DNA of 64,000 nucleotides from Syntrophorhabdaceae bacterium (GTDB lineage Bacteria; Desulfobacterota; Syntrophorhabdia; Syntrophorhabdales; Syntrophorhabdaceae), in the NCBI GenBank assembly GCA_028698615.1, contig JAQVWF010000008.1:24484-88483 (forward strand), written 5' to 3'. The translations under genes were made by a program, and so were the position numbers. Shown here in pieces: positions 8,798 to 17,300 of the stretch. The stretch's first letter is position 1. Each line of letters starts with the position of its first letter. The notes under the pieces were generated by a model. That model saw only the letters and a list, made by a program, of their open reading frames with translations. It had not been told where the DNA came from and made no database searches.

Positions 8798-9298
8798 ATG
8801 CCTCCCCGAAAAGACAGCGAGAGGGCCGACTTTGATGCCGTCATAAAGAGACATGTCTGGAGACTCATCGGCATAGGGACCTGTCTCGGGGCCGTCATTA
8901 TGGTCGCCATCTTTTCGGGTTATCATTTTGGAGGGATCTCCTACTTTTGCGGCTCATGCCACAGCATGGAAAACAATTACTTCGCCTGGAAGGCTTCCAG
9001 ACACAAGCAGTTCGCCTGCATAGAGTGCCACGTACCCCGCGGCAGCCTCGCCTACTCCGTGGCCTACAAGGCTTATGCGGGCATCCGTGACGTGGCGGGA
9101 GAAACCATGAGAACATACCCTTTCACCATCAAGCTCACGGGTCACGCACGAACGATAGCAAACGCCAACTGCCTGAGGTGTCATTTTTCCACCGTCGAGA
9201 GCACGCCCATGGCAAAGGGCGCGGTCGACTGCATGAAGTGTCACAGGTTTCTCGTCCACGGACGGCCCATGGAACAGGGAGGAGTTGGATTTGAATAG
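8798..9298 (+). CDS. nrfH: NrfH-type tetraheme cytochrome c, quinol dehydrogenase
   Basis: About 166 residues from ATG 8798 (AAGGAAAA just upstream); the frame opens earlier at a TTG at 8735, which is unlikely. A basic N-terminal tail is followed by one transmembrane anchor (about residues 22-48, rich in Ile/Val/Gly) and four CxxCH haem sites: CGSCH, CIECH, CLRCH and CMKCH. This is the NapC/NirT/NrfH pattern of small membrane-anchored cytochromes. The protein would take electrons from menaquinol and pass them to NrfA on the outer face of the inner membrane. Its end overlaps the start of nrfA, giving the standard nrfHA pair of delta- and epsilon-proteobacteria. Confidence 0.95.
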   Translation: MPPRKDSERADFDAVIKRHVWRLIGIGTCLGAVIMVAIFSGYHFGGISYFCGSCHSMENNYFAWKASRHKQFACIECHVPRGSLAYSVAYKAYAGIRDVAGETMRTYPFTIKLTGHARTIANANCLRCHFSTVESTPMAKGAVDCMKCHRFLVHGRPMEQGGVGFE

Positions 9299-10568
9299 GG
9301 GATCGATTGCAGCTATTGTGATCGCCGCCGTCCTCATCCTTGTGGGAGTGGCAACGGTACGTTCCTTCTTTCTGAAACCCTCGGACACGTCAGAGGTAAG
9401 AGCCATCCCCGAAGGGGAATACGATCCTGCCGTCTGGGGCCGTCATTACCCCCTCCAGTTTGGGAGTTTTCAGAGGAACCTGGAGATGTCCGCATCTCCC
9501 ACTGATTTCGGCGGTTCCGTGAAATTCCAGCACTCCCTCAGGCAGCCCGAGATACTCATGAACTTCAAAGGCATGGCCTTCGGCAAGGATTACACGGAAG
9601 ACCGCGGACATCCCTATGCCCTCACCGACCTCAAGGAGTCCAAACGGATCACCCTCCAGAGTCCGGGAGCCTGCATGACCTGCAAATCGGCCCATATCAT
9701 CGATATCTATAAGAACTCGGGACAGGCCTACGCGAAGAAACCCCTGGGAGAGTTGTTCGCGAAGATGAAACACGCCATCACCTGTGCGAATTGCCATAAT
9801 CCAGCCACCATGGAACTGCGCGTTGTCAATCCGGCTTTTATCGAGGCCATGCAGAGAAAGGGCATCGACGTCACGAAGGCACCCAGAGAAGAGATGCGCA
9901 GCTACGTCTGCGGCCAGTGCCACAGCGAATATTATTTCGAACCCGAAACATCTCGCGTGATCTTCCCCTGGGGCAAAGGGCTTCATCCAGAGCAGGTCTA
10001 TGCGTTCTACAGCGGAAAGCCGGGCGGCTTTGAAGGCGACTGGGTCCATCCCGATTCACAGACGACGATGCTGAAGGCCCAGCATCCCGAGTTCGAGATA
10101 TTCTCCGGCGGCACTCATGCCAGGGCCGGCATATCCTGCGCTGATTGCCACATGCCCTACATGCGGGAGAAAGGAAGAAAATACAGCTCCCATTGGGTGA
10201 CAAGTCCTATGCAACACGCCGATGCGTCCTGCCAGCGATGCCATCCCCAGGAGACAAAATGGCTTCTTGACCGGGTGAAGGCAACACAGAAGAGCGTATG
10301 GGAACTGCAGCACACGGCGGGCACGGCGATCTCAAAGACCCACGAGGCCCTCGCAAGGGCCATTGCCTCCAAAGAAGTGAACAAGGGGGACCTGGACAAG
10401 GCAAAAGAAGATCTGAGAAAAGCTCAGTGGTACTGGGATTTTGTCGCCGCCGAAAACAGCATGGGTTTTCACAACCCCGCCCTCTGCCTCAACATCCTCG
10501 GTCAATCCATCGACCTTGCCCACAAGGCCAGGGAATCTGCCGTCCGAGCAACCGGGACTGCCCCATGA
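9291..10568 (+). CDS. nrfA: Ammonia-forming cytochrome c nitrite reductase
   Basis: About 425 residues. I prefer TTG 9291 as start because GGAGG lies 8 bases before it; TTG 9285 is too close to that site. A single N-terminal membrane/signal segment is followed by five haem sites: the catalytic CxxCK (CMTCK) and four CxxCH (CANCH, CGQCH, CADCH, CQRCH). Lys as proximal ligand is diagnostic of NrfA, the periplasmic enzyme reducing nitrite to ammonium with six electrons. Active-site segments such as SGGTHARAGISCADCHMPY and the late GFHNPALCLNIL helix are intact. It overlaps nrfH by a few bases. Nitrite respiration or detoxification is the expected role; no nrf maturation genes are in this window. 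Confidence 0.97.
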   Translation: MNRGSIAAIVIAAVLILVGVATVRSFFLKPSDTSEVRAIPEGEYDPAVWGRHYPLQFGSFQRNLEMSASPTDFGGSVKFQHSLRQPEILMNFKGMAFGKDYTEDRGHPYALTDLKESKRITLQSPGACMTCKSAHIIDIYKNSGQAYAKKPLGELFAKMKHAITCANCHNPATMELRVVNPAFIEAMQRKGIDVTKAPREEMRSYVCGQCHSEYYFEPETSRVIFPWGKGLHPEQVYAFYSGKPGGFEGDWVHPDSQTTMLKAQHPEFEIFSGGTHARAGISCADCHMPYMREKGRKYSSHWVTSPMQHADASCQRCHPQETKWLLDRVKATQKSVWELQHTAGTAISKTHEALARAIASKEVNKGDLDKAKEDLRKAQWYWDFVAAENSMGFHNPALCLNILGQSIDLAHKARESAVRATGTAP

Positions 10569-10726
10569 TCCTTGCACGAAGATCGTAACCTGTACACCGA
10601 CCGTACCGATCTGCTCCTTGCCCTTACCTCTTACGTCCACGTGACCTTTCTCGTCCGCGCTGGTTCATGCGCTGCACCCACATAAATGTCGGCCAGATCC
10701 TGCCCATTTCCGGAAGAAATTAATGA

Positions 10727-11185
10727 TCACCTTATCCAGACGAGGTCTTTTCTTATCCATCCTGTATCGCCCCATTCGTCCCGGAGTTTCAGCCACCCTT
10801 TTTTTGAGGAAATGACCCTGTAGGTATAGTACTTGCGGGCCGGGCTTTCCTTGACGGTCGAGAAGCGCGTTCCCGGTCCCCTGCGTACCCGTGCGCTCTC
10901 CACACTCACGACGGCGCACCGGTACTTGCCGGTTACCAGGCTCTTATGAATCCAGTACGTGTCCCCGTCGCTATCCCTGACGGCATACCACAGTTTGTTC
11001 GTAGACTGCCCGACCTTATCGAGCGGCATGTACATATAGACCTGCCACGCCACTTCATGGTTCTTTCCGGGGCCCGACCTCAGGTTGGCTTTCGATACCT
11101 TCACACACAGCGCCGTCGCGGACGATGCGAAAAGAAGAAATACCAGAATGATGGCGCCGGGCACCATGATGGATCTTGTCTTCAT
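10727..11185 (-). CDS. Secreted double SH3b-domain protein
   Basis: About 152 residues from ATG 11185, with GGGAGGG about 8 bases upstream; the frame extends two codons further to a TTG. An N-terminal signal peptide (SIMVPGAIILVFLLFASSATA) should export it. Two bacterial SH3 (SH3_3-like) repeats follow: SKANLRSGPGKNHEVAW...YWIHKSLV and VESARVRRGPGTRFSTV...GWIRKDLV, each with the RSGPG-type turn and a terminal W-I-x-K strand. Such domains bind peptidoglycan or other envelope ligands. The gene is solitary between nrfA (convergent) and the small secreted Pro/Gly protein. Partner and ligand are unknown. Confidence 0.87.
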   Translation of the reverse strand: MKTRSIMVPGAIILVFLLFASSATALCVKVSKANLRSGPGKNHEVAWQVYMYMPLDKVGQSTNKLWYAVRDSDGDTYWIHKSLVTGKYRCAVVSVESARVRRGPGTRFSTVKESPARKYYTYRVISSKKGWLKLRDEWGDTGWIRKDLVWIR

Positions 11186-11376
11186 AAGCAAACCCTCCCG
11201 GTGTTTTTCGGCTTTGCGGCTTCCTTATGCTACCTCTCCGGGAAGGGTACGTCGGTAAAGCAGTTTACAGCAAATGAGATTTTGAGGCGATCGATGACCT
11301 GCGGGAATCGGGCAGGAGCCTTACCCCGATAGACGCGTGTTCTTCAAACTCGCCGTTTTGCCCGCCCTTCAGCGTC

Positions 11377-11679
11377 CTAGTACGGATAGACGTATACCTG
11401 GTGAGGGGGGGGATAGTAATAATATACCCGTGGCGGCGGGGGGGGAGGAGGAGGCACCACGTAAACCGGGCCGGGCCTGGACAATGCGCTTCCCACAATG
11501 GTTCCGGCGATGAATCCGCCGGCCATTCCCATGAGGCCGTATCCGGCGCCGTAATGATAGCCGCGGGAATAATGATGATGGGGCCTGCGATGATACCTGC
11601 CACGGGCATCACTGATGACAGGCACGAGGGTCACCATGAGAACTGCAAAAGCAAGAACGATCAAGAATGTTTTTTTCAT
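11377..11679 (-). CDS. Small secreted glycine-zipper, proline/tyrosine-rich protein
   Basis: A 100-residue protein with GGAGGGG just before ATG 11679. The signal peptide (MKKTFLIVLAFAVLMVTLVP) is followed by a His/Tyr/Arg-rich stretch. Then comes a glycine zipper (GYGLMGMAGGFIAGTIVG) that could insert in or associate with a membrane, and finally a run of eight prolines and a Tyr/Pro tail ending VYVYPY. The composition is typical of small envelope proteins sometimes called 'YXWGXW-type' or glycine-zipper proteins, but I recognise no specific family. It is encoded close to, and in the same orientation as, the SH3b protein. Confidence 0.7.
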   Translation of the reverse strand: MKKTFLIVLAFAVLMVTLVPVISDARGRYHRRPHHHYSRGYHYGAGYGLMGMAGGFIAGTIVGSALSRPGPVYVVPPPPPPPPRVYYYYPPPHQVYVYPY

Positions 11680-12049
11680 AACCCCTCCGACGGTCCATAT
11701 TCGTAAAGCTTTTGGTTATTGGTTACGTAGCAAGAACAATACCGCCGCGAAGCCGTTCATCAACTATCCGGCATCACAGGACTTTCTACCTTGTCATCAA
11801 TGAAGATGGAGAATTCGGAGGGCAAGATATGTCGATATTGGGCGGAAGACCCGACAATAGCGTCGAATGGTTCAGGCGCAGGTTATAGCTGAAGCGCGAT
11901 CACTGCTATGAATCGGTTCCCGAAAGTGCTTGATAATATCAAGACCTATTTGATTATACCGACCACCATAAGGAAATATTTGCTCCACCTACCCCCGGAT
12001 AGAATCTATAAATTGGAGAACTGATCACTACGGGTAGAAACAAAGCAAA
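11680..12049. other. Intergenic spacer without a supported gene
   Basis: This ~370-base spacer between the small secreted protein and the HD-GYP gene is AT-richer than its neighbours. On the plus strand there is one short open frame (about 11797-11889, ending EWFRRRL) with no start signal; it may be the tail of a decayed gene. I see no clear promoter, repeat or RNA gene. Confidence 0.4.
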
Positions 12050-14200
12050 TTATAACCTTGTTGCTTTAAAACTAAACCCCTTCTCTCTGAACAGTCTAAG
12101 GCATGCGTCAACCGCATCGGCATCATAGAGGATGCCCTTGCTCTTCTCTATCTCTTCGAGACCTGCATCGATACCAAGGCCGGGCCTGTAGGGACGGTGG
12201 GATGCCATGGCCTCAACAACATCGGTCACGCTGATGATCCGGGATTCGAGAAGGATCTGCCCACCCTTTAATCCCCGGGGGTAGCCTGAACCGTCCATCC
12301 TTTCATGGTGCTGAAGAACGATCTCGGCTATGGGATGCGGTAATTCCGTATTTTTGATTATGTCGTATCCCGATTGGGGATGGGCCTTGATGAGGCTGAA
12401 TTCTATGTCTGTTAATTTACCGGGTTTGCTTAAGATCTCGGCGGGTATCGATATCTTGCCTATGTCATGGATGATGCCTGCCATACGGATGGTATCGACG
12501 GTATCATTCGGAAGTCCCATCTCCTGGGCGATCACTCGCGCAAGGTTTGATACCCTTATCTGGTGGCCCGAAGTATAGGGGTCCCGTGCCTCGACCGTTA
12601 AGGACATTGCGTGAATGGTCCCCACCAGGCTCTTTCTTAACTTCTCCATGGTCCGTTTCAGCTCTTCTTCGGCGAGTTTGCGGGAGGTGATGTCGCGACA
12701 AATGCTCATCATCGCCGGCTGGCCATCCCAGGTGATCCGTTGCGCGCTCACATCGATCTGAATGAGCGAACCGTCTTTGCGCTGATGCACGGTTTCAAAC
12801 GTGAGGTGACCCTGATCCATCAACCGGGCTATCCGGTCCGGCGCGTGCGAAGCTTCCCCCGGTGAGTCCACCTGATCGACCGTCATGGACATCAGCTCCT
12901 CATAGGTGTAGCCAAGCTGTTCACAGGCCAGCGGGTTGACTGCCAGTATCCGTGCTCGTGTGTCGTGTATGAAGATCGCGTCACCGGCACTGTCAAACAA
13001 GAGTCGGTGCTTTTCCTCGCTATTCAGAAGCGACCTCTCAACGATGTCTCTCTGGATAACCAGGGCGACGGTGCTGCTGAGCCCATCCAGTATTGCGTCT
13101 TCCGGGGAAGATATCGGGTGTTTAGCGAAGAGGGACAGAACCCCGAGCGTCCTTCCGCCGGGAACACGCAGCTGGTATCCCACGAAGGACACGAGTCCGA
13201 GTTCCCGTGCCCATTCGCGGTCGTGAACCCGAGGATCATTCTGCACGTCGTTTGTGAGGAACTTATGATCATCGTCCGATGCGACGCGTCCGATCTTGTA
13301 GCAACCGAAGGGAACGCGGCGGTGAATCTTGCCGTCTGTATGTGTGTAACGGCCCGAACTCGCCAGCAAATGCAGACACCGGTCACGATAACGACAGATA
13401 TGCGGCCCCTCATGCACGTCCGCATGGACGCAGCCCTTTTCGCACAGATCACCTGGCTGAATCAGCCAGATTCTACTGAAATCGGCGCCGAAGAGACTGA
13501 CAATGCTGTCAGTTACAGCCCTGAGCTTTTCTTCAAGCGCAGCCGGCGCAAGAAGCGATTGTTGGAGAAGGTTGACACCCTGCTGCCACGATAGCAATTT
13601 ATTGCGTTCATCCTCCGCCTGTTCGCGGCGCAGCCGGTTGGCCATCAATGTTCCCAGCAAAGCGGTTCCCAGTGGATAGATCACCAGGACCGGCAGGCTG
13701 ATGTTTGAAAGCACCCGCAGAGCTGTATCCATGGGCAGCGTGAACATTGTGGCCAACATAGCCAAATGAATCACCATGCCAAAAAGGTAGAGTTCGCCCC
13801 AGGAAATCTCGGCCAGGGACCGGCGGCGAAAGTACCGCCAGGCGATTCCAGTCAATCCTGACACAAGGATCACGGCAACACCCGTCCATATACCTGTCCC
13901 TCCAAGATAGAAACGAAAAGCTGCTGTCATCGCCATCGTTATCACGGCGGGAAATGACCCGAAGAAAAGTCCGGATATACCGATCAGCACCGAACGTGTA
14001 TCAAACACGATTCCAGGCTTGAATGTCCAGGGTGTTAGCATGATGATGATGCCTATGGCACCGAGAGCGAGACCGACAATCACCTGCTTAAACAACGTTT
14101 GGCCTGCGTGCCACTTGGTCGCGGCCGCATCAAAGATGAAAGCCACTGCCAGCAACAGCGCGGCATTTTGAACCAGTCCGAGGAAGGATGAATCATTCAT
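12050..14200 (-). CDS. Membrane 5TM-GAF-PAS-HD-GYP sensor phosphodiesterase
   Basis: About 716 residues from ATG 14200. A TTG at 14215 is also possible, since AGGAGG sits 3 bases before it and about 18 before the ATG. Residues ~1-190 form about five to six membrane helices of the LytS/YhcK 5TMR type. Then comes a GAF-like domain with an unusual Cys/His-rich insertion (CEKGC...HICRYRDRC), a PAS domain with an E-rich linker, and a C-terminal HD-GYP domain. Its metal motifs are present: HDIGK, and HHE followed by DGSGYPRGL. HD-GYP enzymes hydrolyse cyclic di-GMP, so this should be a membrane sensor lowering c-di-GMP. The Cys cluster in the GAF part could bind a metal or sense redox; that is inference. 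Confidence 0.9.
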   Translation of the reverse strand: MNDSSFLGLVQNAALLLAVAFIFDAAATKWHAGQTLFKQVIVGLALGAIGIIIMLTPWTFKPGIVFDTRSVLIGISGLFFGSFPAVITMAMTAAFRFYLGGTGIWTGVAVILVSGLTGIAWRYFRRRSLAEISWGELYLFGMVIHLAMLATMFTLPMDTALRVLSNISLPVLVIYPLGTALLGTLMANRLRREQAEDERNKLLSWQQGVNLLQQSLLAPAALEEKLRAVTDSIVSLFGADFSRIWLIQPGDLCEKGCVHADVHEGPHICRYRDRCLHLLASSGRYTHTDGKIHRRVPFGCYKIGRVASDDDHKFLTNDVQNDPRVHDREWARELGLVSFVGYQLRVPGGRTLGVLSLFAKHPISSPEDAILDGLSSTVALVIQRDIVERSLLNSEEKHRLLFDSAGDAIFIHDTRARILAVNPLACEQLGYTYEELMSMTVDQVDSPGEASHAPDRIARLMDQGHLTFETVHQRKDGSLIQIDVSAQRITWDGQPAMMSICRDITSRKLAEEELKRTMEKLRKSLVGTIHAMSLTVEARDPYTSGHQIRVSNLARVIAQEMGLPNDTVDTIRMAGIIHDIGKISIPAEILSKPGKLTDIEFSLIKAHPQSGYDIIKNTELPHPIAEIVLQHHERMDGSGYPRGLKGGQILLESRIISVTDVVEAMASHRPYRPGLGIDAGLEEIEKSKGILYDADAVDACLRLFREKGFSFKATRL

Positions 14201-14432
14201 ATTATATCTTTGCAATAACCTCCTCTGGCTTCCAACTCTTCGTACAGGATGTTTGTTCCATTCTGCTATGGTACTCGATAAATGTCAACGAGCTTATTAA
14301 GTTAGGAGTCATTTACCGCTTGAAAGCGAGCATGCTTCCTGTTTTATCAAACCTGTTGCTTTCAGGAAGAACCCGGGGACTGCCCCAACGGTATCCAGGA
14401 GCAGTTTCTGATCAGCGGCTCCGTCCCCAGAC
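14201..14432. other. Spacer leading into IS debris
   Basis: About 230 bases between the HD-GYP gene and the recognisable istB remnant. I find no supported gene. It may hold further decayed parts of the insertion sequence, but I could not translate any frame into a convincing match. Confidence 0.35.
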
Positions 14433-14625
14433 CTGTACGAGGCAATTATTGAACGGTGCCAGCTGGCCTCAACCGTGATTACGAGCTCAAGACCCCTGGA
14501 TGAATAGATGGGACTCTTTGATGATCCGCTCCTGGCCAACCCTCTCCTTGATAGGCTGGCCCACAACGCCCACCAGACCTTCATCGAAGGGAAGACCTAC
14601 TGGAAGAGGATGAGCCGAACAAGAA
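14433..14625 (+). pseudogene. IS21-family istB (helper ATPase) 3' remnant
   Basis: One reading frame encodes DLYEAIIERCQLASTVITSSRPLDE, a TAG stop at 14505-14507, then MGLFDDPLLANPLLDRLAHNAHQ and a GKTYWKRMS tail. Both halves match the C-terminal third of IstB-type AAA+ transposition helpers (the D-L-Y-x-I-I-x-E-R-Y and S-R-x-x-x-E-W-x-x-L-F-D-D-P-L patterns). The stop replaces the tryptophan expected in the E-W pair; a single base change (TGG to TAG) would explain it. A TGA at 14409-14411 closes the frame upstream. The rest of istB, istA and the terminal repeats are not recognisable, so this is a dead fragment. Confidence 0.75.
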
Positions 14626-14636
14626 GGAGAAACTCC

Positions 14637-15173
14637 ATGAAACGCAATACCATACTGAAGATCATGAATCCAATTCTCGGTATCTTGTTGGTGAACCAGA
14701 TCGCGACAGGTATTTTTCGTGATTTCCTCCCAGACGAAGCGTTCGAGATTATGCATGAGCGGGGCGGGCCTGCCTTTGCTGTCGTCGCCATACTGCACGT
14801 GATTCTCAACTGGGGCTGGGCGAAAGCAAGCTTTTTCAAGAGCAGTCCAGCAGCAAAGTCCTGGGTGCAGGGCCGAAGGGACGGACCGAAGAACCGGTCG
14901 AACCAGGGGTTGCACTCTATGTCGCTATTCACAGCGAGAGTGAACCCAGTCGTTACCCCCCTCTTTTATCCGGCAATCCTCAAGTCTTTCATTCAGGCGA
15001 GATCATTTGGCAGCAAGAGGAGCAGACATTTCCTTATGGTCGTCGGTATAATCAAACAATTCTTGAGGCTATCAAGCGGTTTCAGGAGGCCACTTATAAC
15101 AATGGTCGCGCTTCAATTACAACATGGCGCCACAGAATGGCCGCACTCATTGACAACCCCCCTGAAAACGTAA
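14637..15173 (+). CDS. DUF4405-like small membrane protein with aberrant C-terminus
   Basis: The ATG at 14637 has AAGGAG 8 bases upstream. The first ~75 residues look like the small DUF4405/cytochrome b561-like membrane family: NTILKIMNPILGILLVNQ helix, then FEIMHERGGPAFAVVAILHV with a possible haem-ligand His, and LNWGWAKASFF. After about codon 70 the frame continues for ~100 codons that look non-native, while a different frame in the same stretch looks coding. The gene may therefore have lost its stop by a rearrangement or frameshift. It follows the istB remnant immediately. I read it as a possibly expressed but damaged gene. Confidence 0.45.
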   Translation: MKRNTILKIMNPILGILLVNQIATGIFRDFLPDEAFEIMHERGGPAFAVVAILHVILNWGWAKASFFKSSPAAKSWVQGRRDGPKNRSNQGLHSMSLFTARVNPVVTPLFYPAILKSFIQARSFGSKRSRHFLMVVGIIKQFLRLSSGFRRPLITMVALQLQHGATEWPHSLTTPLKT

Positions 15174-15181
15174 TAATGTAA
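14822..15181 (+). pseudogene. 5'-truncated fragment of an unknown protein in a shifted frame
   Basis: A frame different from the DUF4405-like one is open from 14759 to the TAA at 15179-15181 and has protein-like composition from about 14822. It includes EPGVALYVAIHSESEPSRYPP, FHSGEIIWQQEEQTFPYG and RRYNQTILEAIKRFQEATYN, ending in MAALIDNPPENVIM. It contains no ATG/GTG/TTG before this region, so the gene has lost its 5' end. I do not recognise the family. Together with the istB remnant it marks a junction created by transposition or recombination. Confidence 0.4.
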
Positions 15182-15208
15182 ACAAACATCAACACATTTC
15201 GGGGGGAT

Positions 15209-16540
15209 ATGGTTACCGTCGGCGTACAAGAACCGAGAATCACCGTTGGCATCGCGGACAGACAGCCGGAGGCGGCAGGCCGGCTTAATGGCGACTTTTT
15301 CATCGAAGGAACGGGCTTGCTGTCGGGGCCCTTTCACGCGAGGGCAGCCGCGTCGGGAATAGCGCTTTTTGATGAAGGGCAGCGTCTTATCACCAGTTCT
15401 CCCTCCATCAGGCTTACAGCACACAGGAACTCGACCTTCACGATCTTCGGTGTTACCATCGGGATTCGCTTTCATTGGGAGCGCAAGGAGGACCAGGTCT
15501 TTGAAGGCGATCTCATCCTCACGGCCCGCGAGGACGGCAGTATGGCCGTCATCAACGAGATCCCCCTCGAAAACTATCTTGTAAGCGTCATCTCCTCGGA
15601 GATGAGCGGGCGGGCGCCGGGTGAGTTTCTGAAAGCCCATGCCATTATGTCCCGGAGCTGGCTTATGGCGTCACTCGACGGAAAGGACGCTTCCGGGGCC
15701 CCGGCAAGGAACGTCTCCGGCCCGGGAGAGCTCATACGCTGGTACAACAGGGAAGACCACGACATCTTCGACGTCTGCGCCGACGACCATTGCCAGCGGT
15801 ACCAGGGAATCACAAAGATCATCTCCGGTGAGGCTGCGCGGGCGGTGAAGGAAACGAGGGGGCTCATCCTGTCCTACGAAAACAGGGTTTGCGATGCCCG
15901 ATACTACAAGGCCTGCGGGGGTCTCACGGAAAATTACGAAACGGCATGGGAGGATATACGCGTCCCTTACCTCGTCAGCATCGCCGACTCTCCGAACGCC
16001 TTGAGCCCCGCCATGTCCGAGGAAGCGGCGACCCGCTGGGTGTTCTCGTCCCCCAATGCCTACTGCAACACGAAAGACACCGCGCTCCTTTCCGAGATAC
16101 TCCCTGGTTTCGACCAGGAGACAACGAACTTCTTCCGTTGGAAGGTGGAGTATTCCCGCAGGGAACTGGAAGATATCATCAGGCAAAAATCGGGAATCGA
16201 CCCCGGCACACTCCTCGATATAATACCCCTCGAAAGAGGACCGTCGGGGCGCATCCGCCGACTCAGGATCACCGGAACGAAAGAAAGTGTCGTCATAGGA
16301 AAGGAACTGGAGATACGCAGATGGCTCTCGCCGAGCCACCTTTACAGCAGCGCCTTTGTCGTCTCCGTGAAGGGTCCGTCCGATGGCCCGCCCGACGGGT
16401 TCATCCTCGACGGGGCCGGGTGGGGCCACGGCGTGGGCCTTTGCCAGATCGGCGCCGCGGTCATGGCAAGCAAAGGATTTACGGCGCCGCAGATACTGAA
16501 ACACTATTTTACCGGCGCAGAGATAAAGAAGATATACTGA
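15209..16540 (+). CDS. SpoIID/LytB-domain protein (peptidoglycan-active candidate)
   Basis: A 443-residue protein with the SpoIID fold. The central region has INEIPLENYLVSVISSEM and a LKAHAIMSRSWLM segment. The C-terminal region has YYKACGGLTENYE and the DGAGWGHGVGLCQIGA motif with the family's GWGHGVG signature and the following helix. SpoIID cuts glycan strands that lack stem peptides, releasing anhydro-sugars. There is no obvious signal peptide at this start (ATG 15209, with a G-rich stretch directly before it), so export is unclear. The middle contains an unusual Cys/His insertion (DVCADDHCQRY). It is the first gene of a five-gene plus-strand cluster and ends 28 bases before the nucleotidyltransferase gene. 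Confidence 0.88.
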   Translation: MVTVGVQEPRITVGIADRQPEAAGRLNGDFFIEGTGLLSGPFHARAAASGIALFDEGQRLITSSPSIRLTAHRNSTFTIFGVTIGIRFHWERKEDQVFEGDLILTAREDGSMAVINEIPLENYLVSVISSEMSGRAPGEFLKAHAIMSRSWLMASLDGKDASGAPARNVSGPGELIRWYNREDHDIFDVCADDHCQRYQGITKIISGEAARAVKETRGLILSYENRVCDARYYKACGGLTENYETAWEDIRVPYLVSIADSPNALSPAMSEEAATRWVFSSPNAYCNTKDTALLSEILPGFDQETTNFFRWKVEYSRRELEDIIRQKSGIDPGTLLDIIPLERGPSGRIRRLRITGTKESVVIGKELEIRRWLSPSHLYSSAFVVSVKGPSDGPPDGFILDGAGWGHGVGLCQIGAAVMASKGFTAPQILKHYFTGAEIKKIY

Positions 16541-16568
16541 AGAGCATGATGAGAGATTTCTACACACC

Positions 16569-17300
16569 ATGGTAAAAAGACGGTTCAAAACAGCCTTCAT
16601 ACTCGGTGCGGGACTGGGGACGCGACTGCGGCCGCTTACAGAACACCGCCCAAAACCGCTTCTTCACTTGAACGGCCGCCCCATCATCACATATGCAATG
16701 GACCACCTCATCAGGGCCGGAATAGAACGGTTCATAGTGAACACTCATCATCAACCCCAGGTTTATGCCCAGACCTTTCCCGACGGTCACTGGAGGGACA
16801 TCCCCATCGTCTTCAGCCACGAACCCGTCCTTTTGGATACCGCCGGGGGGCTCAAGAATATCGAGGGCCTTCTCAGCGGGGATGAGGCGATCCTCTGCTA
16901 CAACGGTGACGTCCTCGCCGACATACCTCTCGGCGGACTCATCGCGACCCACGAGGCAGACCGTCCCGACGCAACCCTTCTCCTGCGAAGCGAAGGGCCT
17001 TTGCTCAATGTAGATATCGATGGCTCCGGCGCGATATGCGACATGCGGCATACGCTGGCAAAGCAGGGGGTCGCACAATGTCTTTTCACGGGCATCTATG
17101 CTGTGGAGACGTCACTCCTTTCCCACATGGAACCGGGAAGAATAGAATCCGTGGTTGACGTCTTTCTACGACGGATCACCGCGCTGCCGGGTTCCATAAG
17201 GGGCCTCATCATCGACGAAGGTCAGTGGCACGACATAGGATCCGCCGAGGTCTATCAAAGAATGGACACTCACATGAAACAGGGACCAGCGAGGACATGA
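16569..17300 (+). CDS. Sugar-1-phosphate nucleotidyltransferase (MurU-like)
   Basis: A 243-residue NTP transferase. The N-terminal signature FILGAGLGTRLRPLTEHRPKP binds the nucleotide phosphates and supplies the catalytic Lys; the product-site motif YNGDVLADIPL holds the metal-binding Asp, and the C-terminal part has the DEGQWHDIGSAEVY motif. Its short length and the TAGGLKNIEGLL segment resemble MurNAc-1-phosphate uridylyltransferases and related mannose-1-phosphate guanylyltransferases. It overlaps by four bases (ATGA) the next gene, a kinase-like phosphotransferase. That pairing is the MurU-AmgK arrangement known from Pseudomonas cell-wall recycling. The substrate sugar here is inferred, not shown. 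Confidence 0.9.
   Translation: MVKRRFKTAFILGAGLGTRLRPLTEHRPKPLLHLNGRPIITYAMDHLIRAGIERFIVNTHHQPQVYAQTFPDGHWRDIPIVFSHEPVLLDTAGGLKNIEGLLSGDEAILCYNGDVLADIPLGGLIATHEADRPDATLLLRSEGPLLNVDIDGSGAICDMRHTLAKQGVAQCLFTGIYAVETSLLSHMEPGRIESVVDVFLRRITALPGSIRGLIIDEGQWHDIGSAEVYQRMDTHMKQGPART

Noticed and set aside
14508..15173. Single 221-residue protein starting at ATG 14508
   Set aside because: Its first part is the istB remnant after a stop; the membrane protein has its own ribosome binding site at 14637.
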